From contig JAAFJM010000005.1 of the NCBI GenBank assembly GCA_013298895.1, positions 1-64,000 of the forward strand: 64,000 nt of DNA. The letters are read 5' to 3'. This DNA comes from Bacteroidota bacterium. Its GTDB lineage: Bacteria; Bacteroidota; Bacteroidia; UKL13-3. The notes beneath the pieces are model-generated. The model searched no databases and had not been told where the DNA came from. It was given only the letters and a program-made list of their open reading frames with translations. The position numbers and the translations under genes are program-made. Of this stretch, positions 8,313-16,011 are shown in pieces; position 1 is the first letter of the stretch, and each line of letters opens with the position of its first letter.

Positions 8313-8894
8313 TTAACGCCTCCAAATTATTGGGGGCGTTTCTATTATATTACTTTGGTTTAAACTTCTATCGTAAATATAAATTGAATAAATAACAGTG
8401 TCTGTATCAAACAATGATTGGCGCTGACTAGGCGATACAGGGATATCTAACTCCAACTCTCCTCTTATGGCCTTATGACGTCCCTCAGGGGTTAAATTTT
8501 GAACCCTAAAGTTATATGCAAATGTATCGGTACTTCCGATTGGAATGTATGGCACAAAAACACCACCTACTTTCTCTTTATAACCTACATAGCAATTGAA
8601 ATAATACTTGTTTAGTGAAGCTTCTGTTAAGGAATCAAAAACTGGGTTAAATGGCGCAAATGTATCACCACTACCTAAGCCAATATCGCCATCTCCATCT
8701 TTAAAACTAAAAACCAGTTTCATAAGCGAATCTTTTCCATCACTTTGTAGGAAATAAACAGAATTATAATCTAATAGAGGAATGTTAGAATATATTTCTT
8801 TTTCTTTGCAGCTATTAAGCAGCAATAAAAAAACAATGGCTGCAAAAGCAAGTTTATTTTTAATGTTTAATACTACCGATTTTATAGAATCCAT
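8313..8894 (-). CDS. Lipoprotein of unknown function
   Basis: This 193-residue protein starts MDSIKSVVLN, has a hydrophobic stretch and a lipobox LLLLNSC at about residues 23-29, so it should be exported and lipidated on Cys29. The rest is beta-rich and contains KDGDGDIGLGSGD, a calcium-loop-like acidic turn that also occurs in other Bacteroidota lipoproteins next to gliding or surface genes. No family is recognised with certainty. The last six codons lie in a hairpin that also ends the acidic protein gene. The only in-frame start is at 8894, so its 5-prime end overlaps the start of the divergent LuxE-like gene by 32 bases. Confidence 0.75.
   Translation of the reverse strand: MDSIKSVVLNIKNKLAFAAIVFLLLLNSCKEKEIYSNIPLLDYNSVYFLQSDGKDSLMKLVFSFKDGDGDIGLGSGDTFAPFNPVFDSLTEASLNKYYFNCYVGYKEKVGGVFVPYIPIGSTDTFAYNFRVQNLTPEGRHKAIRGELELDIPVSPSQRQSLFDTDTVIYSIYIYDRSLNQSNIIETPPIIWRR
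8315..8340. terminator. Hairpin terminator between convergent genes
   Basis: AACGCCTCC (8315-8323) pairs with GGGGGCGTT (8332-8340) over nine base pairs with one T-G wobble and an eight-base loop, followed by TCTATT on the plus strand. It lies inside the last codons of the convergent lipoprotein gene. Confidence 0.75.
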
Positions 8895-9855
8895 TTTTAA
8901 ATCAAATTTAAATAATTTTGATGAACTAGCTTTACAAGCATTTGCTTATCAATTCGAAAATAATGTTGTTTACCAACAATATTGCAAACTTAATAAAATA
9001 CTCGACAAACAAAGTGTTACAGAAGTTGCACAAATACCTTTTTTACCCATACAATTTTTTAAAAACAAACAAATTGTATGTAATAACGAGCCAACAGAAA
9101 TAGTTTTTACAAGCAGCAGCACCTCAGGTACAGGCGAAAGCAGCCATTATGTAACTAATTTAAAAGTTTATAACCAAGCTTTTACTAAAGGCTTTGAACA
9201 ATTTTACGGCAACATAAAAGATTACTGTTTTTTAGCATTACTACCTTCCTACATGGAGCGCAAAGGGTCATCGCTCATATTGATGTGTGATGAATTAATT
9301 AAAGCAAGTAAACATCCACTAAGTAATTTTTATTTACATAATCATCAGCAACTTTTTGAGGTATTAACTGAACTAAAACGCAAAAACCAGAAAACCATTT
9401 TACTAGGTGCAACTTTTGGATTACTTGATTTTGCTGAAAATTTTAAAATAGATTTTCCTGAATTAATAGTAATGGAAACCGGAGGCATGAAAGGCCGCAA
9501 AAAGGAAATAACTCGTTATGAAATACATAGCATTTTACAAAATGGTTTTGGGGTAAATAAAATTCATTCAGAATATGGTATGACTGAACTGTTAAGCCAA
9601 GCATACAGTTATGGAAATGGGCTTTTTGAATGCCCCAATTGGATGCAAGTAAAAATTTCGGATAATACCGACCCTTTTTGTTTTGTGAATGAAAACAAAA
9701 GTGGTGTTTTAAATGTAATTGATTTAGCCAATATTAACTCGTGCTGTTTTATTCAAACACAAGATATTGGAAGAATGAACAATAAAAAACAGTTTGAAGT
9801 TCTTGGCAGACTTGATTTTAGCGATGTAAGAGGATGCAGTTTGTTAACAGTTTAA
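8863..9855 (+). CDS. LuxE-family acyl-protein synthetase / acyltransferase-like enzyme
   Basis: This protein of 330 residues from the ATG at 8863 belongs to the LuxE/PaaK-like adenylate-forming group. The ATP-binding loop reads FTSSSTSGTGESSHY (about residues 85-99), and METGGMKGRKKE plus HSEYGMTELLSQAY further on match the family's nucleotide-binding core. LuxE activates fatty acids as acyl-AMP and transfers them to a Cys; the Bacteroidota homologues are of unknown substrate and often sit near polysaccharide genes. A longer frame is open upstream to 8782, but homologues start at the MFNTTDF-like text and the upstream part overlaps the divergent lipoprotein's signal peptide. The end of the gene is duplicated downstream. 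Confidence 0.87.
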   Translation: MFNTTDFIESIFKSNLNNFDELALQAFAYQFENNVVYQQYCKLNKILDKQSVTEVAQIPFLPIQFFKNKQIVCNNEPTEIVFTSSSTSGTGESSHYVTNLKVYNQAFTKGFEQFYGNIKDYCFLALLPSYMERKGSSLILMCDELIKASKHPLSNFYLHNHQQLFEVLTELKRKNQKTILLGATFGLLDFAENFKIDFPELIVMETGGMKGRKKEITRYEIHSILQNGFGVNKIHSEYGMTELLSQAYSYGNGLFECPNWMQVKISDNTDPFCFVNENKSGVLNVIDLANINSCCFIQTQDIGRMNNKKQFEVLGRLDFSDVRGCSLLTV

Positions 9856-9974
9856 ATTTTGATTTAGTAGCCACAGATTGCACTGAATTATACAGTTAGC
9901 TCTGCGTTTTTCTAAGTTAACTGGGGGAAATTTTGTCAGATTAAAAGATGTAGTTTGTTAACAGTTTAAATTTT
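9833..9974. repeat. 28-bp direct repeats enclosing an 86-bp word-repeat segment
   Basis: Bases 9833-9860 (the last codons of the LuxE-like gene and its stop) recur at 9947-9974 with one C-to-T difference in 28. The copy still reads RCSLLTV and a stop. Between them are 86 bases containing GCCACAGATTGCACTGAATT and CTCTGCGTTTTTCTAAGTT, which look like the degenerate intergenic words common in Bacteroidota genomes. The arrangement resembles a target-site duplication. Confidence 0.7.
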
Positions 9975-10044
9975 ATAAAAATTGTTGAACTTATATCGTA
10001 GCAAATGTTATTTTCGCAACAAATAAATAAAAACATATAAATAA

Positions 10045-11292
10045 ATGGCAGAAGTTATACGCATGCCCAAGATGAGCGATACAATGACAGAAGGAGTTAT
10101 TGTTTCTTGGCTTAAAAATGTGGGCGATGACATAAAACCGGGAGATATTTTGGCTGAGGTAGAAACCGATAAAGCCACCATGGAATTAGAAAATTTTGTT
10201 AAAGGTACTTTGCTTCATATCGGTATTCCTGCCGGTGGCAGTGTTCCTGTTGATGCATTAATTGCTATTGTTGGTCAAAAAGGCGAAGATATTTCTGGTT
10301 TATTAAGCGGTGCTAATGCTGCTGCTCCAACAAAAGCTGAAGAAGCTAAGCCTGAAACAACTTCTCAAAACATTACTGCGAATGTTGAAACAAGCGCAGT
10401 TCATAGTTCAAATAATGAAGATGGCCGTGTAAAAGTATCGCCATTGGCTAAAAAAATAGCAGAAGAAAAAGGTATTTCGTTAAATCAAATTGCTGGCAGT
10501 GGCGATGGCGGACGTATTGTTAAACGCGATGTAGAAACATTTACTCCTGCTAAAACCGCTGCAACTACTAGTAGCGCTCCTGCTATTAATATTCCTGCTA
10601 TGGTAGGAACTGAAAGCTACGATGAAGTTCCCGTTTCGCAAATGCGCAAAGTAATTGCTCGTAGATTGAGTGATAGTTTATTTACTGCTCCACATTTTTT
10701 CCTAACAATGGAAATAAACATGGATAAAGTAAATGAAGCGCGTAAAACCATTAACGCTGACGGTAATGTAAAAATATCGGTTAACGATTTTATAGTAAAA
10801 GCAGTAGCTGGTTCTTTACGCAAAAACCCTCAAGTTAACTCTAGTTGGTTAGGCGATAAAGTTAGGTATAACCACCATATTCATGTTGGAATTGCAGTAG
10901 CTATTGAAGATGGATTGATAGTTCCAGTTGTAAAATTTGCTGATAATAAATCGCTTTCACACATTAGTGCGGAAGTAAAACAGTTGGCAGATAAAGCTAA
11001 AAACAAAAAATTACAACCTAATGAATTTGAAGGAAATACCTTTACTATTTCAAATTTAGGAATGTTTGGAATTGACCAATTTACGGCTATTATTAATCCA
11101 CCTGATGCTTGTATTTTAGCGGTAGGCGGAAGTAAGGAAACTGTAATTGTTGAAAATGGACAAATGAAAGTAGCTACCGTTATGAAAGTAACTTTAAGCT
11201 GCGACCACAGAGTGGTTGATGGAGCTGTAGGAGCTTCCTTCTTAAAAACTTTAAAAGAGTTACTAGAAAATCCAATTAAATTATTGGTATAA
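10045..11292 (+). CDS. pdhC: Pyruvate dehydrogenase complex E2 (dihydrolipoamide acetyltransferase)
   Basis: The E2 core protein (415 residues) has one lipoyl domain at the N-terminus with the modified lysine in EVETDKATMELE (K43), a peripheral-subunit-binding domain around residues 130-165 (VSPLAKKIAEEKGI, GSGDGGRIVKRDV) and a C-terminal catalytic acyltransferase domain ending in SCDHRVVDG with H388 and D392. Linkers are Ala/Pro/Thr-rich as usual. It transfers acetyl groups to CoA. No E1 or E3 gene is adjacent; a fused E1 lies at 32564-34615. The specificity for pyruvate rather than branched-chain acids is inferred from overall resemblance to Bacteroidota PdhC and is not proven. Confidence 0.93.
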   Translation: MAEVIRMPKMSDTMTEGVIVSWLKNVGDDIKPGDILAEVETDKATMELENFVKGTLLHIGIPAGGSVPVDALIAIVGQKGEDISGLLSGANAAAPTKAEEAKPETTSQNITANVETSAVHSSNNEDGRVKVSPLAKKIAEEKGISLNQIAGSGDGGRIVKRDVETFTPAKTAATTSSAPAINIPAMVGTESYDEVPVSQMRKVIARRLSDSLFTAPHFFLTMEINMDKVNEARKTINADGNVKISVNDFIVKAVAGSLRKNPQVNSSWLGDKVRYNHHIHVGIAVAIEDGLIVPVVKFADNKSLSHISAEVKQLADKAKNKKLQPNEFEGNTFTISNLGMFGIDQFTAIINPPDACILAVGGSKETVIVENGQMKVATVMKVTLSCDHRVVDGAVGASFLKTLKELLENPIKLLV

Positions 11293-11346
11293 AAATATAA
11301 TTTAAAAGTGTAATAAATTATTTTAAAGATTCAGCATTTTCAGCTT

Positions 11347-11381
11347 AAAAGGAGTATTGAACAAAGTTCTTTACTCCTTTT
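11347..11381. terminator. Bidirectional rho-independent terminator
   Basis: AAAAGGAGTA (11347-11356) pairs with TACTCCTTTT (11372-11381), with an inner GAAC/GTTC pairing in the loop and T-runs on both strands. It separates the convergent pdhC and envC-like genes. Confidence 0.85.
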
Positions 11382-11390
11382 TTTAAGTAA

Positions 11391-12743
11391 TTAATTTCTA
11401 AGCCAAGCCTCTGGATTTAAAGCTTGTTTCGATTTAAAAATTTCGAAATGAAGTTCTGTTTTTTGTTCAAAATTGTTAGTAAATACGGTAGCTAGCAAAT
11501 CACCAGCATTTATTTCCTGACCAATTTTTACTTGAACATCTTGCAGTTTGGCATATACCGTAAAATACTCGCCATGCTTAACTAAAATAATTTTTTCCAT
11601 TCCTGGAACCTCAAAAATAGCTTTTACTTTTCCTTTAAAAACACACTTAACTTGTGTTTGCTTTTTGCAAGCAATGTTTACGCCATTATTAGTAGTTCTC
11701 ACTGCCTTTAATGTTGGATGTTGGTGTGTTCCAAAACCTTCGGATATGTATCCATTATTAACAGGCCAAGGCAAACGATTCTTCATTCCTTCAAAATCGT
11801 TACTCGCTTTTAAATCATCGGGTGAAAGATTAGATGCTGGCACACTTTTAGGTTCGGGCTTGGTAACAATTCCTTTCTTTTTATTTTCGGCAATTAATTT
11901 TGCTCTTGCTTTAGATGCCTTTTCTTCGGCTATTCTTCTTCGTTCCTCTTCACGTTTGCGAGCTTCTTCAATTTCTTTTTGAATTAAATCGGCAATTTTT
12001 TGAGTAAGTTTTTGATAGTTTTTTTCGTTTTGAGCCAACTCTTCTTGCAATTCTTTTTGCTTTTGTTGCAATGAAGTTAACACTTTTGTTTCAACCTTTT
12101 TATCTGCTTCTAGCTCCTTTTTTTCACCTTCTTTTACCGAGTAAAGTTGCTCACTTTGTTTTTTTATGTGCAACATATTATTCACTTCAGCTTCTATCGA
12201 TTTTTGAATATTAACAATCAAGCGTGCTTGCATTTGTTTGTATTCCGAAAGTTTATTTAAATACTTAATTCGTTTATAAGCATCGTTAAAACCTTCGGCA
12301 TTAAACAAAAAAGCTAAATCGTTTACATTGCTTTTACTTTTGTAAATAAGCACCATATTTTTAGCATAATCGGCTTTCAAACGCTTTAATTGTGCATTTA
12401 AAGTATCAATAGTTCGCTTACTTTCATCTACCTCTACCGATATTTCAAAAATTTCTTGGCCAATATTATTGATAACCTTTTCGCGGGTTTTTATTTGTGC
12501 ATTTATGGCTTTAAGCTGAGTAAGTTTGGTGTTTTCCTTTTCTTTGGTTTCAGCAATTACTTTTTTAGTTTCCCCAATGCGCGCCAATAAATTTTTACGC
12601 TCGTTTTCTAACTGTTTGCGCTTTTGAGTGGTTTTTTGTGCTACCGCAATTTGAGTAAAAAAGGCAAATATTACAAGCAGTAAAAAAGGTTTACTACTGG
12701 CAAAAAATTTAATAAGTAATGGTTTTATAACTAGCTGGTACAC
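11391..12743 (-). CDS. EnvC-like murein hydrolase activator (degenerate M23 peptidase domain)
   Basis: The protein has a signal peptide ending in AVAQ, about 230 residues of coiled coil rich in Lys, Glu and Gln, a KR-rich linker, and a C-terminal LytM/M23 domain (about 120 residues). The zinc-binding residues are lost: where active enzymes have H...G.D it reads NNGVNIAC, and the H.H pair reads ELHFE. This is the pattern of E. coli EnvC, which activates amidases at the septum instead of cutting peptidoglycan. The frame is also open to a TTG at 12776, but the GTG at 12743 gives a normal 36-residue signal peptide; there is no ATG. It overlaps the upstream DUF4292 gene by 35 bases, suggesting translational coupling. 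Confidence 0.88.
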   Translation of the reverse strand: MYQLVIKPLLIKFFASSKPFLLLVIFAFFTQIAVAQKTTQKRKQLENERKNLLARIGETKKVIAETKEKENTKLTQLKAINAQIKTREKVINNIGQEIFEISVEVDESKRTIDTLNAQLKRLKADYAKNMVLIYKSKSNVNDLAFLFNAEGFNDAYKRIKYLNKLSEYKQMQARLIVNIQKSIEAEVNNMLHIKKQSEQLYSVKEGEKKELEADKKVETKVLTSLQQKQKELQEELAQNEKNYQKLTQKIADLIQKEIEEARKREEERRRIAEEKASKARAKLIAENKKKGIVTKPEPKSVPASNLSPDDLKASNDFEGMKNRLPWPVNNGYISEGFGTHQHPTLKAVRTTNNGVNIACKKQTQVKCVFKGKVKAIFEVPGMEKIILVKHGEYFTVYAKLQDVQVKIGQEINAGDLLATVFTNNFEQKTELHFEIFKSKQALNPEAWLRN

Positions 12744-13515
12744 GTATTTGAGGGTCTTTCTTTTTTTCGTATGCAAAATTGAATAGTTTCATTAAGCAAC
12801 CTAAATTTTTTTCTGCCCTAATGTTGATAGCTAGCTCACTTGGATAATAATTTGTACCATTTGCAGTATATTGATTGTACTTTACCTCAAAGTTTTGGTT
12901 TTTAACAGCATCCTGCAATTGATTTGCTTCCAATTTGGCCACTTTATTTTTGCCATAAAAACATTGTTGCGAAGCACCTTCTACCAAAGTTTTTAAAATA
13001 TATTGGGTAGCATTTGAGTCAATTAAAGTGGTTCCAAGTGTTTGGTTAAAAAGCGCATTTCCTAAGATTAAATTCTCTAAATTTTCGAACTGTAAATTAG
13101 CTGAACTAAACTTTTTTAAGTAATTGTAACTAGCTACAGTATTGGTTTTTTCTAAATGATTCAAAATTTGAATTTGTGTAGGTGTAATGTACATTTTAGC
13201 TACCTCAATACCCAATAAATAAGTAGCTCTAATAAATATAAATTTACCTTTTTCCATCTCCAGTTGAATATCAAAATTATAGGTATTTTTACCATCATTG
13301 TATTCGCACTCACCTTTGCAAGCTAAAAAGTTGTAATTATTTTCCTGCTGTTTAATGTTATTAAACAATAGGCTATAATCGTTTTTAGCTTCGCCAGCTT
13401 TACCTTGAGTGGCAGTTGGTAAGGGTGTACCAATTCCTTTTTTTGATTTACAAGCCGACAAAGAAACAATAGCAGTTAAAACTACAAAACTTATTTTGAT
13501 GATAGAAAATTTCAC
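12709..13515 (-). CDS. DUF4292 lipoprotein
   Basis: This 268-residue protein starts with GTG at 13515 and has a lipobox LSACKSKKG near residues 19-24. The body resembles DUF4292, a Bacteroidota family with a LolA/LolB-like beta-barrel half fold: FDIQLEMEKGKFIFIRATYLLGIEVAKMYITP-type text runs in the middle, split here by only short loops. The gene directly upstream of an EnvC-like gene is a conserved arrangement in the phylum, so a shared role in outer-membrane or septal envelope maintenance is likely. The exact function is unknown. Confidence 0.85.
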   Translation of the reverse strand: MKFSIIKISFVVLTAIVSLSACKSKKGIGTPLPTATQGKAGEAKNDYSLLFNNIKQQENNYNFLACKGECEYNDGKNTYNFDIQLEMEKGKFIFIRATYLLGIEVAKMYITPTQIQILNHLEKTNTVASYNYLKKFSSANLQFENLENLILGNALFNQTLGTTLIDSNATQYILKTLVEGASQQCFYGKNKVAKLEANQLQDAVKNQNFEVKYNQYTANGTNYYPSELAINIRAEKNLGCLMKLFNFAYEKKKDPQIRVPASYKTITY

Positions 13516-13588
13516 TTTTAGATTTTATTTGCAGCAAATATGGTTTTAAGCTAATTAATATAAAAATTTGTTTTTCTAAATTAGTAAA

Positions 13589-13618
13589 TTGCTTTCAAAA
13601 TTACTTTTACTATATTTG
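13589..13618 (+). promoter_or_regulatory. Bacteroidota-type promoter of the toxin-antitoxin pair
   Basis: TTG at 13589-13591 is followed after 19 bases by TATATTTG at 13611-13618, matching the -33/-7 consensus TTTG and TAnnTTTG. Transcription would start near 13625, about ten bases before the antitoxin ATG. Confidence 0.65.
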
Positions 13619-13634
13619 AATTTTAAAACGTAAT

Positions 13635-13871
13635 ATGACTAACGCAGCACTTAAAAAAAAACTTTATAAAACCATTGACGACATAAACGACAATGAAATA
13701 TTAGAGGCTGTTTACATCATTTTAAAATCAAAAAGTAGTGCCAAAAAAGCCATTGTTCCTATGACAGAAGCTGAGTTTTTAAAAAGGAACGCTGCATCGC
13801 AAAAAGATATCAAAAATGGCAACTTGGTTATGCATACCTCATTGAAAAAACAGTTTTCAAAATCAAAATGA
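13635..13871 (+). CDS. Antitoxin of a type II toxin-antitoxin pair
   Basis: This 78-residue protein starts MTNAALKKKLYKTIDDINDN and then has EAVYIILKSKS, a short dimerisation-helix pattern seen in small Bacteroidota antitoxins that pair with RelE/ParE toxins. The C-terminal half (MTEAEFLKRNAASQKDI) would be the toxin-binding part. Its stop overlaps the toxin start by four bases (ATGA), the usual translational coupling in such modules. A good promoter lies just upstream, and self-repression would be expected from the family, but no operator palindrome is obvious. Confidence 0.82.
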   Translation: MTNAALKKKLYKTIDDINDNEILEAVYIILKSKSSAKKAIVPMTEAEFLKRNAASQKDIKNGNLVMHTSLKKQFSKSK

Positions 13872-14197
13872 AAAAACGGCAAATTCTTTGGACGGTATTT
13901 GCATCCAATTGTCTTGTAGAAATTTATGAATACTTACTAGAAGAGTCAAAATCTGAAACTGTAGCCAATAGTTATTGCCTAAAACTTTTAGAAAGTGTAG
14001 AATTTTTAGCCAGTCAACCCGAGGCAGGACAAGTTGAACCTTTATTGCAAAAATTAAATCAAAATAGTAGATATATTATGGAAGGGAATTATAAAATAAT
14101 TTACCAATACAATGGTAATGAAATAATTATTACAGACGTATTTCACTCAAAACAAAATCCCCAAAAAATAAAAACACGAAATAAAAAAAGCAAATAA
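13868..14197 (+). CDS. RelE/ParE-family toxin
   Basis: This 109-residue basic protein has the RelE/ParE superfamily plan: two N-terminal helices (LVEIYEYLLEESKSE, CLKLLESVEFLASQPEAGQVE) followed by strands with SRYIMEGNYKIIYQYNGNEI and ending in IITDVFHSKQNP. The F/Y-H-x-xQNP ending is typical of ParE-like members. Members either cut mRNA on the ribosome or inhibit gyrase; the sequence does not settle which. It overlaps the antitoxin gene and ends five bases before thiN-like gene 14203, so a shared transcript is possible. Confidence 0.87.
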   Translation: MKKRQILWTVFASNCLVEIYEYLLEESKSETVANSYCLKLLESVEFLASQPEAGQVEPLLQKLNQNSRYIMEGNYKIIYQYNGNEIIITDVFHSKQNPQKIKTRNKKSK

Positions 14198-14202
14198 ATC
14201 AC

Positions 14203-14865
14203 ATGTCGAGCCACCATATAGTTAGAGACGAACAAGAACCAGCACTAATAATTGCAAACGGACAAAGTTGTAGCTTTGAGCTAATGGGACAATTACTTGA
14301 ATGGAGCCCAGTAGTTATGGTGCTTGACGGTGCTATTCATCGTGTACTTGAACTAGGAATAAAAATAGATGTTGTGCTTGGCGATTTTGATAAAACAGAA
14401 AATTGGGAAGAACTTTTAGCCAACCAACAGCCTGTAGAAGTGGTTTATACTCCTGATCAAAACAAAACCGATTTGGAAAAAGGATTAGATTATTTAATAG
14501 CCAAAGGCCATAAAGCAGTAAACATTCTTTGGGCTACGGGAAAACGAGCAGATCATGCCATAAATAATTTAAGCACTCTGGTAAAATATAAAAACCAAAT
14601 TACCATTGTAATGCTTGATGACCACTCACGGATTTTTAACTTACCAACTCATTTTACCAAATGGTATCCTGCTAATTACAATATATCGCTTATTCCTTTG
14701 GGAAGCGCGCATGGCCTAACAACTACGGGTTTACAATACAATTTAAATAACGAAGATTTGCACCTGGGGCAGCGCACTAGCAGCAGTAATAAAACCCATG
14801 AAGACGGATTAGTTACCATTCATTTCGAATCAGGAAACTTGCTGCTAATGGAATGTAACGATTAG
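14203..14865 (+). CDS. Thiamine pyrophosphokinase
   Basis: This 220-residue protein matches thiamine pyrophosphokinase, which transfers pyrophosphate from ATP to thiamine to make TPP. The N-terminal Rossmann-like part reads LIIANGQSCS and MVLDGAIHRVLELGI, followed by the catalytic acidic motif DVVLGDFDK (residues about 60-68) and DQNKTDLEKGLDY; GKRADHAINNLSTL is the next conserved block. The C-terminal beta-sandwich that binds thiamine is shorter but present (HGLTTTGLQYNL). It starts just five bases after the toxin gene. No TPP riboswitch is visible upstream. Confidence 0.9.
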   Translation: MSSHHIVRDEQEPALIIANGQSCSFELMGQLLEWSPVVMVLDGAIHRVLELGIKIDVVLGDFDKTENWEELLANQQPVEVVYTPDQNKTDLEKGLDYLIAKGHKAVNILWATGKRADHAINNLSTLVKYKNQITIVMLDDHSRIFNLPTHFTKWYPANYNISLIPLGSAHGLTTTGLQYNLNNEDLHLGQRTSSSNKTHEDGLVTIHFESGNLLLMECND

Positions 14866-14915
14866 TTAAACAGTCAGTTAAAATCCAACCAATGTAGTTT
14901 AGTTAAGGAAAATCC

Positions 14916-14970
14916 CTTTCGACTTCGCTCAATGTCCAGGGTCGTTGAGCGAAGTCCGAAAGCTTTCGGA
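14916..14970. repeat. Palindromic intergenic repeat (TTCGACTTCGCTCAA type)
   Basis: CTTTCGACTTCGCTCAA (14916-14932) pairs with TTGAGCGAAGTCCGAAAG (14945-14962), the only fault being one extra C, and the right arm runs into the perfect palindrome CCGAAAGCTTTCGG (14956-14969). Similar TTCGACTTCGCTCA hairpins are dispersed in many Bacteroidota genomes. It lies in the 234 bases between the thiamine pyrophosphokinase and the oxygenase gene. Confidence 0.75.
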
Positions 14971-15099
14971 CGAAACGAACATCAATATGAGTTAAAGAGT
15001 TTGACTAAACAACATTGAAATCACAACCATAAATTTACAAAATTTTATTTAGAAATATTCTAAACAACTAATACATTTGCCCAAAACACGAAATTGATA

Positions 15100-15888
15100 A
15101 TGAAATTAGTAAACAGTAATTTATTTAATGCTGAAAGCATTGAAAAAATGAGCGATGAGTTTAACAATGCCAAACCTTATCGTCATTTGGTAATTGACAA
15201 CTTTCTAAATGCCGAAACAGCCGAATTTATGTTTAATAATTTTCCGAAGGAAGATGTATTTAACAAAAAATATAAAGGTGTAAACGAGTTTAAGGCAGAA
15301 GGTTCAAATTTTGAAGATTTTCCAGAAGTGTTTACTCAAATGCGTCAAGAATTGCACAGCAAAGAATGGTGCGAAATAATGAGCAAAATTACCGGTATTG
15401 ATGCTTTGTTTTCGGTGGAAGATGCTTTAGGAGGCGGTTTACACCAAGGAGGAAATGGCAGTTTTTTAGATATTCATATCGACTTTAATATTCATGCTGA
15501 TAGAGGAATCCATAGACGTATAAACTTACTTATTTTCTTTAACAAGGATTGGAAAGAAGAATACGGTGGACATACAGAACTTTGGAATGCCGATATGACT
15601 CATTTAGATAAAAAGGTTTTTCCAGCCATGAACCGCTGCTTAATATTTGAAACCAACGAAATAAGCTACCACGGTTACGATAAAATTAAACTACCTGAAG
15701 GTGTTAGCCGAAAATCGTTTTACGCTTATTACTACACCGAACTAAGAGGTGACGCAGCAAAATACCACGATACCGTATTTAAAGCTCGCCCAACAGACAG
15801 CGCAGCGAAAAAAGCTTTAACACCTATAAAAGAAGGTGCGAAAAACTTTATAAAACGCCAGCTAAGAAAATTGGGAATTACTTTTTAA
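15100..15888 (+). CDS. 2-oxoglutarate/Fe(II) oxygenase family protein (prolyl-hydroxylase-like)
   Basis: This 262-residue protein (ATG at 15100; a TTG six bases earlier is less likely) has the double-stranded beta-helix of 2OG-Fe(II) oxygenases. HIDFNIH supplies the His-x-Asp pair, SYHGY the distal His, and SRKSFYAYYY the Arg that binds 2-oxoglutarate. Such proteins hydroxylate amino-acid side chains or small molecules; some bacterial members are linked to exopolysaccharide export. The substrate here is not deducible. A -7-like TACATTTG lies at 15072-15079. The gene stands alone between thiN-like and metG genes. Confidence 0.87.
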   Translation: MKLVNSNLFNAESIEKMSDEFNNAKPYRHLVIDNFLNAETAEFMFNNFPKEDVFNKKYKGVNEFKAEGSNFEDFPEVFTQMRQELHSKEWCEIMSKITGIDALFSVEDALGGGLHQGGNGSFLDIHIDFNIHADRGIHRRINLLIFFNKDWKEEYGGHTELWNADMTHLDKKVFPAMNRCLIFETNEISYHGYDKIKLPEGVSRKSFYAYYYTELRGDAAKYHDTVFKARPTDSAAKKALTPIKEGAKNFIKRQLRKLGITF

Positions 15889-16011
15889 AAACCAAACACA
15901 CTCAATAAAAAATAAATCATTAGGTATTTTAGTTTTTAGCAATGTTTGTTTAATTAATATAATGACAAACAAATAATTTACCTTAATTTAACTTAAATTG
16001 CGGCTGTTTTT

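Noticed and set aside
8782-8862. Upstream extension of the LuxE-like gene
   Set aside because: The extra 27 codons are the antisense of the divergent lipoprotein's signal peptide, and the family normally starts at the ATG at 8863.
12744-12776. TTG start for the EnvC-like protein
   Set aside because: It would give an unusually long charged leader before the signal peptide; the GTG at 12743 gives a normal one, though neither is proven.
14140-14203. TPP riboswitch in front of the thiamine pyrophosphokinase gene
   Set aside because: The gene starts five bases after the toxin gene and no CTGAGA-type THI box is present.
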